DNA of 64,000 nt, from positions 27,753,366 through 27,817,365 of the forward strand of contig NC_088777.1 of the NCBI RefSeq assembly GCF_954871325.1, in the 5' to 3' direction. Below, piece by piece: positions 1 through 10,910 of the stretch. Position numbers and translations under genes: made by a program. The DNA is from Gordionus sp. m RMFG-2023 (taxonomy: Eukaryota; Nematomorpha; Gordioida; Chordodea; Parachordodidae). The notes under the pieces were generated by a model. That model saw nothing but the letters and a program-made list of their open reading frames with translations, made no database searches and was not told where the DNA came from. Numbering within the stretch: position 1 is the first letter of the stretch; each line of letters opens with the position of its first letter.

Positions 1-129
1 CCGAACCAAACTCGGGAATTTTTCTGAACCTGGATTCAACCGGGTTCAGTATATTGTTTAAAATCATATAAGATATTTGTATAATTCTAATTATGAAAAT
101 CTCGAAAACAATTTCTATTTTGATTAAAA

Positions 130-1060
130 AATAAATAAATATATTATATTTTGCACATTTGGTTCTGGAGTATGCATTTATGCATAACTTACATCTTTGC
201 CTCGTTTTGTAGGCATCCGGCTAATCAGCGTCTACATGAGCGAAGGGGTAGGAACAGTTTGCATCCTATTTTTTTGAGAGGGGTAGGGGATAGGCTGCTT
301 TAATGGGGGTAGGATAAATTTTTTTGGGGGTTATCTATTAAATTTTGAGATGAAATAGGACAAAAGTTATTGCTGTAAAAATTAATACTTTTATTATAGA
401 ATTATTACAATACAATTCATCGACCAAATCTATATATTGCAAACAATCATACACATTGTTTTCCAAATAAAACTTTCTGCTATCCTTTTAAATGTAATTT
501 AAAAGGTTTAGATATTTCAGCAAGCTCATAATGCCATAATAATTAATTCATAGTAAATAATGGAGGTTTTAATTGAATTTATTGTATATTCACAAAATAT
601 CGATAGTTGGTAGTAGAGATAGATTAATTTAAGTTATCCTAGATAAATTCTCTGAAAAGAGTATCAATAAATTAAAAAGGTGAAAATAATAATAGACAGA
701 CACCGCCGCCGAAGGCGGCAAAATTTTTTTGGGGGTAAGCAAAGGTTTTTGAGGGGGGTTTGCATCCAGCGAAAATCCTGTCATGTAGACGCTGCGGCCA
801 ATGACCAATGTTGTCATATCTGATATCAGATAAAAGAGCTATTATAGAAGAACTTTTTTTAAAAATTATCGGTTCATTCAAAGGTCTCCCTGATTTTCTT
901 TTACTAATTTTGCTTGCCGATAACAATGCGTTAACAATATGTGTTTTAAATTTGATAAGTTTCATGAATTTATTCTTTTTCATGGCATATTTGCCGTCTA
1001 TACAAAAGCCATGAATTTACTACACACATATCAATGAGATGAAAAATGATCTCAAGTAGA
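130..1060 (-). pseudogene. piggyBac-type transposase, C-terminal part, split by a hAT insertion
   Basis: Reading the minus strand from about 1,055, IDMCVVNSWLLYRR is followed by a KF..LI.FK..IV..LL block, KRKSGRP and then SDIRYDNIGHWP. These are the order and motifs seen just before the C-terminal zinc finger of piggyBac (DDE_Tnp_1_7) proteins. On the far side of the inserted element (225 to about 130) the frame continues with RQRCKLCINAYSRTKCAKY, a C-x2-C...C finger whose last Cys is replaced by Tyr. The insertion lies exactly between HWP and the finger. The catalytic Asp region should lie to the right (1,080-1,900) but is too decayed to read. In-frame stops make this a pseudogene. Confidence 0.6.
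226..794. mobile_element. Non-autonomous hAT element (569 bp)
   Basis: The ends are perfect inverted repeats, CAGCGTCTACATGA at 226 and its complement ending at 794. They are flanked by near-identical 8-bp duplications, CGGCTAAT (218-225) and CGGCCAAT (795-802). CA(G) ends and an 8-bp duplication are the hAT hallmarks. The interior has no transposase. It contains G-runs (AGGGGTAGGGG) and a GCCGCC...GGCGGC palindrome near 703-718. The target is the coding end of a piggyBac-like transposase, which it splits. Confidence 0.75.
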
Positions 1061-2914
1061 ACCTTTTTCCTTTAATATCTACTCGATAGCATTCAACTAG
1101 CATATGTAAATTGACTCTTCCCATATATTCATTTTATATTTTTAATATATTTGGTGTTGGCACTTCAATATATTTTTAACTACTTAGTGACCATCTTTTT
1201 ACATTTTCTATCGAATGAACATCGACAAAGGATGAGATGACGTGCACAAGCTTATTGTCATACTATTTGACAAAGATTATATTTTCTTTTTATTAACTTT
1301 AGATATATAGCTCTTGCGATCTTCTTTTTTTAAAGTTTCTAACATATTTTAACTTGCAATCTTTCATCCGATTACTTCTAATAGTCCCTACCATAAATTA
1401 CCGATTTCTTTTAATTTTATAGCCAATGCTATTGAAGAAGAGTTTATGATTTTGAAATTTCGGGATATTTTTGGCCAATGGAGGACTATATCACCTCTTA
1501 TCTCTAATTCTGCTGGCGTTGTATTAGTTTGCTTTCCCTTATAAATCTTAAAATCATATCAATACCGTATAAATTACTTTGTTCACATATATTATTTAGT
1601 ATATTATCTGAAATAAATAGTTTAAAGTATTGATATGGAGTTAATATATTGGTTGGTGGAAAATGTAATTAGTATAATTTGTGTCCAATTGATGAATATC
1701 ACCTACTCTCCATTTCATATTATTTTAAATGATATTATTATCATTATTTTCTGGATCTTCTATCTCGATTTGAAGTTTATTAGATATTGGAGTTGAGGAA
1801 ATTGAAGGAGTATCATCTAAAGAGTGTGCAAAGTATCTTCTTCATTATTCATCGATGTCGAATTCCGAAATGTCTTTCTCGACTAGTATTAAATTATTTT
1901 ATTAATTATACAGAATCATTTTAAAAAATATAATAAATGTAAATTTATAATATAAGTCATAGGAAATAGGTCCTAATAACATCAAATTCAAAATTGGTGT
2001 GGTCTGATTGGATTTAGAATATATTTTATGGTGAAATATTATAAGTATAAAAAATCATTCTACATAAAATAAATGTTAAAAGGTATTCTAAAATCCCAAT
2101 GACTTTTTTTGGCATCATACACTTTAAGTTGATATAAAAAAGAGCATAATCATTTTTAATAAGATATATATATACTCTTATCTTTAATAATGAATAAAAA
2201 TTTTGAATTATTAACTGTTATCCACTGAATTCGTTATATTGTTGTTATAAAATCATATAATTCAGTAAAATGGTAAAGATAAAATGTGAAAATATTAATG
2301 GATGAAATTAAAAAATAAAAGATTACGAGTCAATAATTTTAAAATAAGAAAGTAATTTTATTATATTTGTACCAAATGATGTTAGGCTTTTATAAATTTA
2401 AAATATATAATTATATTATATGATGACAAAACAAATCGTTAGGGGTTAATTGAGATTATAATAAATTTTTAACAACTTAATTCATTTACGCCATTTTAAA
2501 AAAATTTTAAATTTATTCTCAAAGTATTGGAGTGTTAATAAATTTTAAACAATTAAATTCATTTACGCCATCTATTTTTAATTTTTAACTTATTCTCAAA
2601 GATTGTTAATTTAAAGAATTCTCAAAATCTAACTTAAAAACTGTTAAACAAAGGGTTTTTGTAAACTTATTAAATCATGTTATAATTTATGTATGCTAAT
2701 CATTTATTTTTCGTTTAAATTAAATTTTACCATATATTAATGAAGTGCATATTATAAATGAAATTTATATATCTGTTTTTTAATTCTATGAAATCATTGC
2801 TATTTAAGAAATTTATTCTCTTTAACTCTATTTGAAAGTTTAATAAATGTTCCTCAATTCATCATTTTATTATTAAGATTTAAGATCAAAGATAAAATCA
2901 TATTTGAGATTTTA

Positions 2915-3180
2915 CTCTTGATACAATAGAAAATAAATCAGTATGCTCATATTGAAAATTAAAAATGTCAAATTTAGAAAGACATCTGGAAAGAAATCAC
3001 AAAAAAAAATATCTAAATTATTTGAATGAAAAAAGAAAATATCATGAAGTGTTATTAGCAAAAACAGAAATTTTTTGTCCAAAAAATTTATAAATATAAA
3101 TTTAATATCTAATGATTTGATGAGTTCTATTATAGAACTTGTTACTGTAAAGGGATCAGAACTATCCGGAATCATCATGG
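2915..3180 (+). pseudogene. hAT transposase N-terminus (BED finger region), decayed
   Basis: The frame reads VCSY*KLKMSNLERHLERN, followed by KYLNYLNEKRKYHEVLLAK. This parallels the better preserved minus-strand copy at 37,738-38,050 (VCSYCKLKMFGNHLSNLER), a C-x2-C...H BED-type finger start. Here the second Cys is a stop and the NHLSN part is shortened. No later transposase domains were seen before 3,330. This is the coding start of hAT family A copy 1. Confidence 0.55.
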
Positions 3181-3329
3181 ACTTTAAAAGGATAAATAAA
3201 ATTTTGGTTTTAAGTTAAGGAATGATAATATGGTATTATCAAGTTTTAATCGTGATAAAGAGGAATCTTATTTTAAAAAGCGTTTTACGCGCGTTTCATT
3301 TCGTTTTAATTATATTGTTATTTATTCAT

Positions 3330-4790
3330 TTTCAGTTTTTTTGGCCTTATTGAATAAGATATGTCTAATATAGGGTATCAATCGATAGCTAATCAAAAGA
3401 TCTATTCGACTGGAGGTCAATCTCTTCCCCTCAATGGGTGAGTCTAGGTCTGAGGGGTCAGAAATATTTTTATCAAAATAAAATATCGATATGGGTATCA
3501 AATAAAAGCTCATTTAAATATCTTTAGATTGAAAGAATACATTTTTTGTTTTGATGGGTGTGACTTGGTCTGGAGGGTGGATGGAGGGGGGGAGGGCGTA
3601 AAAAGTAATTATTTTTGATATCGGTATCAAATAAAAGGTTATTAAAATATATTTTTATTGTAATATTAATAATCCCTCATACCGAGTGGGTTTAGGTCTT
3701 GGGGGGTCAGGAATATTTTTATCAATATAAAATATCGATTTAGGTTCAAATAAAAGCCAATTTAAATATCCTTAGATTGAAATTATTCATATTTTGTCTT
3801 GATGGGTATGATTTGGTCTGGAGGGTGAATGAGGAAAGGGGGTGCTAAAAAATAGATATGGGTATCAAATATAAGGTAATTTAAATATTTTTTTTATTGT
3901 AATAATAATAATCCTCGTGCCGTGTGGGTTTAGGTCTGGGGGTCAGGAATATTTTTATCAACACAAAATATCGATGTGAGTATCAAATAAAAGCTAGTAT
4001 AAATATCTCCTGATTGTAAATTATAGGTGGTCAGTAATATTTATATAAACATAAAATATTGATATAGGAATCAAATAAAAGATATTTGAAATATATTTTG
4101 GAGGGTAAAAAAATATTTTTTTTTAATATGGGCATCAAATAATAGGTAACTAAAATATTTTTTATGGTAATAATAATTAAACTCTAAATGGGCTCTAGGT
4201 TTTGGAGGGCCAGGAAATTTGTATTTAACTTTTATTATATAAATTTTTATTTTTACTCCCCCCCCCCCCATTCCCAGATCAAGTTCAACCCTTTAAGATA
4301 ATAAATAATTTCAAACAAAAGATATTTAAAATACCTTTTATTTGAATCCTATATCAATATTTTGTGTTTATATAAATATTAATGACCACCTAAGATCTCC
4401 CGCCTACTTAGAGTATAATTATTACAATCACGAGATATTTAAACTAGCTTTTATTTGATACCCTTATCGATATTTTGAGTTGATAAAAGTATTCCTAATC
4501 CCCCCCCTCCCCCAAGACCTAAACACGCCTGGTTTGAAGGATTATTATTATTACAATAAAAAAATATTTGAATACCTTTTGTACCCATATCAAAAAAAAA
4601 ATTTTTACATCCCCACCACTCCATTTACCCCCCAGGCCAAGTCATACCCATCAAGACAAAAAATGAATACTTTCAATCTAAAGATATTTAAATTAGCTAA
4701 TATTTGATAACCATATCGATATTTGGAGTTGATAAAAATATTCCTAACCCCCCAAGACCTAGACCCATAAATCTAAATAATTACTTTTAT
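3330..4790. repeat. Foldback repeat array with polypurine/polypyrimidine blocks
   Basis: From about 3,340 to 4,260 the plus strand repeats a module of roughly 170-250 bp: a G-rich block (GGGTTTAGGTCTGGGGGTCAG), then AATATTTTTATCAACA, AAATATCGAT and GGTATCAAATAAAAG. From about 4,260 (a run of ten C) to 4,780 the same modules occur in reverse complement (CTTTTATTTGATACC..., CCCCAAGACCTA). The whole is therefore a large inverted repeat made of subrepeats, as in foldback-type elements. No coding sequence is visible. End points are approximate and no target duplication was identified. Confidence 0.6.
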
Positions 4791-4859
4791 TTTTAATATG
4801 CGAATTGATCATTTATTAAAAGAATATAAAATTATAACTAATATACTATAACTTTATAT

Positions 4860-5450
4860 AAATATATAATTAAAAGAAGAGAAATAAAAAAATATAATAA
4901 TATAAGGTTTGGACGGCAGGGCTTAATGACCCATGTATAGATATACAGTTGGATCGACAAATTTATTGATATTCTTCTTCGTAGGTAGAAGCCTTCTTTT
5001 AGATCACCTGTGATTAAACTTAATTTTTTCCCTATTATTTTTAATAATTTTAGGGCTTGGGGTCCAAATGATCCAAAGGTGATTGAGACTACCTGAACAA
5101 ACAAAAGATTATTAAGGTGGCTATATTTATTTTCTGTATTTTCAGCTTTAGTGATGGAGTTAACATTAAAATATCTAGCAAATAGATCTACACATGTTTA
5201 ATCCCAAGTTAAGGGTAAACCTTGGTTCCAAGAGTCTAGTTTTGTGCTAAATTAATTTCAAATTAAATTTTTTTTTAAATGTCTGATTGTGTTCGCAAAG
5301 GAATAGATTTTCTTCTCTTAAATTGTTACATTGCTGGGTTTTATAATTTTGTAACCAAATTCAAGTAATAAACCTTTTATTAAATATTATATTTCTTCTA
5401 TATTTTTGCCCTCAAGTTGCTGGCAATATTTATACTCTGGAATTTCATAA
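4860..5450 (-). pseudogene. LINE C-terminal fragment (same clade as the LINE at 56.1-58.9 kb)
   Basis: On the minus strand SWNQGLPLTWD is followed by a KY.HL.N..FV block and then FGSFGPQALKLLKIIGKKLS. These align in order with LTSWHGGKRLVWDVS, then FSVLGNPGPQSLKVLNQLG in the C-terminus of the LINE at 58,359-58,901. The similarity covers the restriction-like endonuclease region (the W-D motif kept, the PDG motif not readable) and the C-terminal extension. Weak similarity may extend to about 5,450 (LIKGLLLEFGYKI). Several in-frame stops show it is an old dead fragment. The reverse transcriptase part is absent. Confidence 0.6.
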
Positions 5451-5731
5451 GTTATAAATGTATTTTTTTTAAATTTTACTGAATTAGAGCATAAAATTTA
5501 GTATAAGGAAAGTCAAAGATTTAGATTATTTTGGAATTAAATAATTTTTGTATAAAATGCTAAATTAGTCATCATAAATTACTAATAAGAAAAGACAAAG
5601 ACTATGAAAAAAATATATATAATTGCAGATATCAAATATCATTTCCTTCAACAAAAGATTAATCAAATAATCTTCATTTTAAAAGCTAATTTATTTTTTT
5701 TGAAAATTGAGGAATTATCTAGGGTATATTT
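5451..5731. other. AT-rich spacer
   Basis: No gene, clear repeat or transposon end was recognised. It is followed directly by a hAT end at 5,732. Confidence 0.5.
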
Positions 5732-6920
5732 TAGTGATGATTTTGGCTAAAAAATAACTGTAACTAGTTATATTTTTAAAATTGTAACTAGTAACTGTAA
5801 CTAGTTAAAATTTTTGAAATGTAACTGCCAAAAGTAACTCGTTACTTTTAAAGATATATCCAAATAATTAATTTTATTTTTAATATGTTGTGATAAATTA
5901 ATTTTAAATTAAATTTATTTTTTAAATAAAATTTATTAATTTAAAATTTTGTGAAAATGTCTGATTGTTCCCAACAATAACACAAATACTTATATGTATG
6001 GCAGATGTGCAGGGATTATAATATTGTCAACCTCTAAAGGATACTATATTAGCTAGTATTGAAAAAAGGTAACTAAAATCAAATAATTATTTATAAATTA
6101 ATAATATCATGTTATATGTTTAATAATCTTTATGATAATGACAACATCATTGCTGCAATTCTTCACCCTTTATTTAAAACTGACTGGCCTTGGATTAGGC
6201 AAGAAAGGAATAAAGCAAAAAAGGAGTTAATAAATACCTTAATACCTCAAAGTGAATCCCAGACGAATGAATCATGCTCAAAACCAACATCACTTGATGT
6301 AGTTGGATTTTTTGACCTAAAGCGCCAAAATATTCTGGATAATGAACTTATAGAAAACTTTATCAAATCTAATAACAACACTTTTTTTTATATAACGATT
6401 TCCCAAAGTTAAAATTACTCTTTATTAAATATAATGTTGTTCTAACATCAAGTGCTCCCGTAGAGCGCTTATTCAGTCTAGGTAAGCTCATTTTTGGAGA
6501 TAAACGAGCACGTCTCCTAGATAATAACTTAGAAATTAATTTTTTGTTAAAAGCAAATAAACATTTATTAGATTCTAATTTTTATGAAAAATAAATATTT
6601 TTTTTTCAATGCAAATATATATTTTTATATTCGATGTAAATATTCAATTTTGCGATATTTTTTTATATAAATAAATTATATATTATTTTAAATAACTGAT
6701 TATACTTTGTTTATCCTAATTTTTTTTATATTAAATAAATGCAGTCAATAAATAAATAATGCGCATATGAAGGATGTATAAAGTAAGTAACTAGTTACTT
6801 TTGAAAATAACTGTAACTAATAACTAGTTACTTTTGTAAAAATGTAACTAGTTATGTTTTTGCCAATTTAACTAGTAACTGTAACTAGTTATGTTTCAAA
6901 AGTAGCTTTTAACATCACTA
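5732..6920 (+). mobile_element. hAT element with TAGTGATG ends, internally reduced
   Basis: Both ends begin TAGTGATG-T (left at 5,732; right, reversed, ending at 6,920). Flanks GTATATTT (5,724-5,731) and GTATTTTT (6,921-6,928) agree at 7 of 8 bases, as expected for an old 8-bp hAT duplication. The subterminal regions are packed with TAACTAGTTA / GTAACTAGTTAC palindromes (5,755-5,850 and 6,785-6,900), presumably transposase-binding sites. A remnant of the transposase C-terminus lies between. At 1.19 kb it is far shorter than an autonomous hAT. Confidence 0.7.
6116..6593 (+). pseudogene. hAT transposase, C-terminal dimerisation region
   Basis: The first frame (6,116-6,412) contains AAILHPLFKTDWPW, typical of the region before the hAT C-terminal domain. 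After a frame change, 6,409-6,593 reads LFIKYNVVLTSSAPVERLFS followed by LGKLIFGDKRARLLDNN and a final LLKAN, the dimerisation motif (SSAPVERLFS.G). The N-terminal BED finger and catalytic core are missing from the element. The frame is broken between the two pieces. Confidence 0.65.
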
Positions 6921-6928
6921 GTATTTTT

Positions 6929-7480
6929 GTCATGGTCCTCTTGTTCAGGATTTTTTTGCCTTCTAAATAAAGAGGTAAATTCTATGATCTAATGTGTTTT
7001 CCAAATTATACAATAGGATGCATGCATATATAATTAAATAAAAAATAAATTATCTAATACCCTTCCCTTCTTATTATCACAATTTTCTTGATAAAAAAAA
7101 AATTATAGTTCTATTTGAATTAACATTAAAAAATATATATTCGCAATAAGTTTAAAATAAATATTTGCAACAACGGTATATATAAATATCAGCAAATATT
7201 TGAGTGAAAAAATCATTAATTCTTAATACATAACCTAAAACACATTTTTAGAATTAATAGACCATTTTAAAATTTATAAAAACCAGAAAGTAACTTATAA
7301 TGTAACTGTAACTAATAACTAGTTAAATTTATAAATGTAACTAGTTATATTTTTCCCAAAACTAGTTATGTTTCAAAAGTAACTTTAACAACACTAATTG
7401 AAACCTACGTAAAAATGCTTTTCATGTGAAAGTAAAACACGACACTTTCAAGTGATGTTAGCCTATACCTTCCAATGTTA
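6929..7480. other. AT-rich sequence with a stray hAT end
   Basis: No gene. Bases 7,298-7,392 repeat the right-end structure of the hAT at 5,732 (TAACTAGTTA palindromes, then AACAACACTA), a fragment of a second copy. From about 7,395 the sequence belongs to a low-copy repeat also seen at 14,756-14,960 and 20,040-20,760. The next hAT landed in it. Confidence 0.45.
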
Positions 7481-8080
7481 ATAAATATCAGAGACCTGCA
7501 GGCACGGCCCTAAACCCGGCCCGTATTTTAAATAAATATAAATTTTTTTTTAATATATCCGGGCCGGGCTTAAGATTGTTAAACCCGGGACGGGCCGGGC
7601 CTTAATATTTTTTATAAAAATTTTTACATTATGAGTTAATGGTTATAAGATTATATTATATTATAGTTATGATTAATATAATATTGGGTGATGGTTAACA
7701 CTACCTAACAACTCACAGATCGATCTAATTATTAATTTCCTGCAAATTTATTCAAAGTATTAATATATTTTTTATAATTCATATCTAAATTTTTACAACA
7801 TATTTTACCAAAACAATCAAATAAAGGAATATCTTAAATAAGCCCCAATATTCAAGTATTATTAATATATTTTTTTATAATTCATATCTAAATTTTTAGA
7901 ATATATTTTACCAAAACAATCAAATAAAGGATTATCACTTCTTAAAGTTTGTAATTGATTTTACTTAATATAAAGCATTTTTTAATTGAAAAATTTGTTT
8001 TACACAAGTATCATTTTATTTCTCTTTTTCTCTGTCCCAAATTCAAGCAATTACGTATGTAGTCAGGGACAGATCGCAAA

Positions 8081-8472
8081 ATGACGGAAAACTATATAAA
8101 AGATTATATTAAATTACAAGAGGCTCAGGAAGTAAATGAAATACCATCGACCAGTCAAATTACGACTGTTGTTAAACAAACTGAATCGTTTTATGACAAA
8201 TGGGGCGATGGTAATTCTGGTAATATGTCAATACCCGATGATGAATATTATAATTACATAAATAATAGATAAAACATTTAAGGTGGATAATGTTAGAGTG
8301 GTGGGCGGCTCATCAAAGCGAATTTCCAATTTTAGCAAAATTGGCAATTCCTGCTTTAAGTGCAAGCTGTGAGCGGAATTTTTCCACTACTGGGAGAATT
8401 CTTGAAGAAAGAAGAAGTAATCTTCAACCTGAAAAGGTAGATATGCTTTTCTTTCTTCATGATAATTTGTGA
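8081..8472 (+). pseudogene. hAT transposase C-terminal fragment
   Basis: 8,290-8,472 reads EWWAAHQSEFPILAKLAIPA then LSASCERNFSTTGRILEERR and VDMLFFLHDNL, ending at a natural stop. This is the hAT dimerisation domain (WW..H...P.L...A...L..S.S.ER.FS..G). The preceding frame (8,081-8,272) holds an acidic linker of the kind seen before this domain, including MTENYIKDYIKLQEAQEV. The two are in different frames. No N-terminal finger or catalytic residues are present to the left. Confidence 0.75.
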
Positions 8473-9015
8473 ATTTTTAATATCTTTCTTGAGTATAGGG
8501 TTTCGTCAATCATGCTGGTTTTTTACTTTGCAAACTGTCAAATATTTATTGCATTTATTATATTTACCTTGAGTCATGAAAGTTTTTAATCCAACATTTT
8601 TCATTATTTTTTTTACAATATTGTTAAAAATTTATATTATAAAATAAATTATATTAATATTGTGCAATTAGATTATATTTTCAAAATACTATTTATTATA
8701 CATGCATTTTTTTAAATAGCGATTTATTTTTATTTTATAAATTAAATACAATATATATTCTCAAAATATTTTCCATTTTTATAAATTAAATATTAGTTTT
8801 ATTTTTTTTTAAATGTAATATAAAATATAGTATGACAATTATTATTACCATTTTTATGAATATTAGTGTAACGTTTTAGATGAACTCTCGATTTAAATAG
8901 ATTCTAATTTAGTGATATTGGCATTTATGACTGACATGTTAAGATTTAACCTTATTTATTTTAGTGATATTGACATATTTGATTGAAGTGGGAGTACGTA
9001 TAAATCAGATTTATG

Positions 9016-10616
9016 AAGAATCTATCAAGATCAATTGTAAATATTTCTGTCTTACAAATTTTGCAAAGTAGATATCTTTCTAATATCTTAATTTAATCAA
9101 TTTTAGATAAAGTATATTAAATGGCATAAAAACCTATTATTCTACCAATACTCAACTTTGCAAAGTAAATGATTGTAAATTTTTCTAATAATAAATTTTA
9201 GCAATTTTAATAGAATATTTAATTATTTTGAGTATACCTACTATATCAAGATCAATTGTAAATATTGCTGGGCTACAAATTTTGCAAAGTAATAAATAAT
9301 ATATCCTTCTAATATCTTAATTTAATTAATTTTAGATAAAGTATATTAAATGGCATAAAAACCTATTATTCTACCAATACTCAACTTTGCAAAGTAAATG
9401 ATTGTAAATTTTTCTAATAATAAATTTTAGCAATTTTAATAGAATATTTAATTATTTTGAGTATACCTACTATATCAAGATCAATTGTAAATATTGCTGG
9501 GCTACAAATTTTGCAAAGTAATAAATAATATATCCTTCTAATATCTTAATTTAATTAATTTTAGATAAAGTATATTAAATGGCATAAAAACCTATTATTC
9601 TACCAATACTCAACTTTGCAAAGTAAATGATTGTAAATTTTTCTAATAATAAATTTTAGCAATTTTAATAGAATATTTAATTATTTTGAGTATACCTACT
9701 ATATCAAGATCAATTGTAAATATTGCCGGGCTACAAATTTTGCAAAGTAATAAATAATATATCCTTCTAATATCTTAATTTAATTAATTTTAGATAAAGT
9801 ATATTAAATGGCATAAAAACCTATTATTCTACCAATACTCAACTTTGCAAAGTAAATGATTGTAAATTTTTCTAATAATAAATTTTAGCAATTTTAATAG
9901 AATATTTAATTATTTTGAGTATACCTACTATATCAAGATCAATTGTAAATATTGCTGGGCTACAAATTTTGCAAAGTAATAAATAATATATCCTTCTAAT
10001 ATCTTAATTTAATTAATTTTAGATAAAGTATATTAAATGGCATAAAAACCTATTATTCTACCAATACTCAACTTTGCAAAGTAAATGATTGTAAATTTTT
10101 CTAATAATAAATTTTAGCAATTTTAATAGAATATTTAATTATTTTGAGTATACCTACTATATCAAGATCAATTGTAAATATTGCTGGGCTACAAATTTTG
10201 CAAAGTAATAAATAATATATCCTTCTAATATCTTAATTTAATTAATTTTAGATAAAGTATATTAAATGGCATAAAAACCTATTATTCTACCAATACTTAA
10301 CTTTGCAAAGTAAATGATTGTAAATTTTTCTAATAATAAATTTTAGCAATTTTAATAGAATATTTAATTATTTTGAGTATACCTACTATATCAAGATCAA
10401 TTGTAAATATTGCTGGGCTACAAATTTTGCAAAGTAATAAATAATATATCCTTCTAATATCTTAATTTAATTAATTTTAGATAAAGTATATTAAATGGCA
10501 TAAAAACCTATTATTCTACCAATACTCAACTTTGCAAAGTAAATGATTGTAAATTTTTCTAATAATAAATTTTAGCAATTTTAATAGAATATTTATTTAT
10601 TTTAAGTATACCCTAT
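9016..10616. repeat. Seven-unit 229-bp tandem array inside Ginger1
   Basis: The motif TATATCAAGATCAATTGTAA recurs at 9,242, 9,471, 9,700, 9,929, 10,158 and 10,387, a constant 229-bp period. A more diverged first unit starts near 9,016. Units two to seven differ by only a few bases, so amplification is recent. Every unit holds two TTTGCAAAGT sites, one of them the 12-bp palindrome ACTTTGCAAAGT. The array separates the left terminal repeat from the gene. No open frame runs through it. Confidence 0.9.
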
Positions 10617-10910
10617 AAGATAAATTTCAGTTTGCAAACAAAATGATTGCCTAAATACACTGAAATATTCTTTATTTTCATTGAATACTATAAATTAAAT
10701 TTTTGGATATGTTTTTGGGCCATTTATTATATATATTATTTTTTTATTCATTCAGTTGTATTTGATACCAAAATTATCCTTTGTTTCTCCAATCAAATGA
10801 CGAAAGACGATAAATCAAGTAAATAAATTTTGTTTAGTATATTTCTATTCATTTTAATAGAATTCGATGAGATACAGGATTATATCCTTTACCAAAAATA
10901 TCCATCATCT

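Larger units (their letters stand above)
125..2445 (-). mobile_element. piggyBac-like element, decayed, inserted in hAT
   Basis: The minus strand carries piggyBac-family transposase sequence near the left end. The right end reads, on the minus strand, TTAA followed by CCCCTAACGATTTG at about 2,449-2,432. TTAA plus a CCC start is the usual piggyBac terminus. Beyond it the host hAT sequence resumes. A matching left terminus was not found, so the left limit is approximate. Bases 1,080-2,430 are AT-rich and heavily decayed; scattered acidic stretches such as SLDDTPSISSTP on the minus strand near 1,800 could be the transposase N-terminus. A 569-bp hAT derivative sits inside at 226-794. Confidence 0.5.
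1..3250 (+). mobile_element. hAT element (family A), copy 1, start outside window, interrupted
   Basis: Bases 1-120 (CGGGTTC-rich, then TATTGTTTAAAATCAT) match the left end of the small hAT at 40,849. The match resumes near 2,450 with ATTCATTTACGCCATTTT-type sequence, also present at 41,100-41,230, and runs into a decayed transposase start at 2,915. The 2.3 kb between is a piggyBac-like insertion. The outer left terminus is outside the window and no right terminus was found before the foldback array at 3,330. Family assignment rests on similarity to the copies at 35,985 and 40,849, whose ends begin CAGGGAT. Confidence 0.6.

Noticed and set aside
9016-10616. CRISPR-like array
   Set aside because: The whole 229-bp unit repeats; there are no unique spacers. 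It is a eukaryotic tandem satellite.
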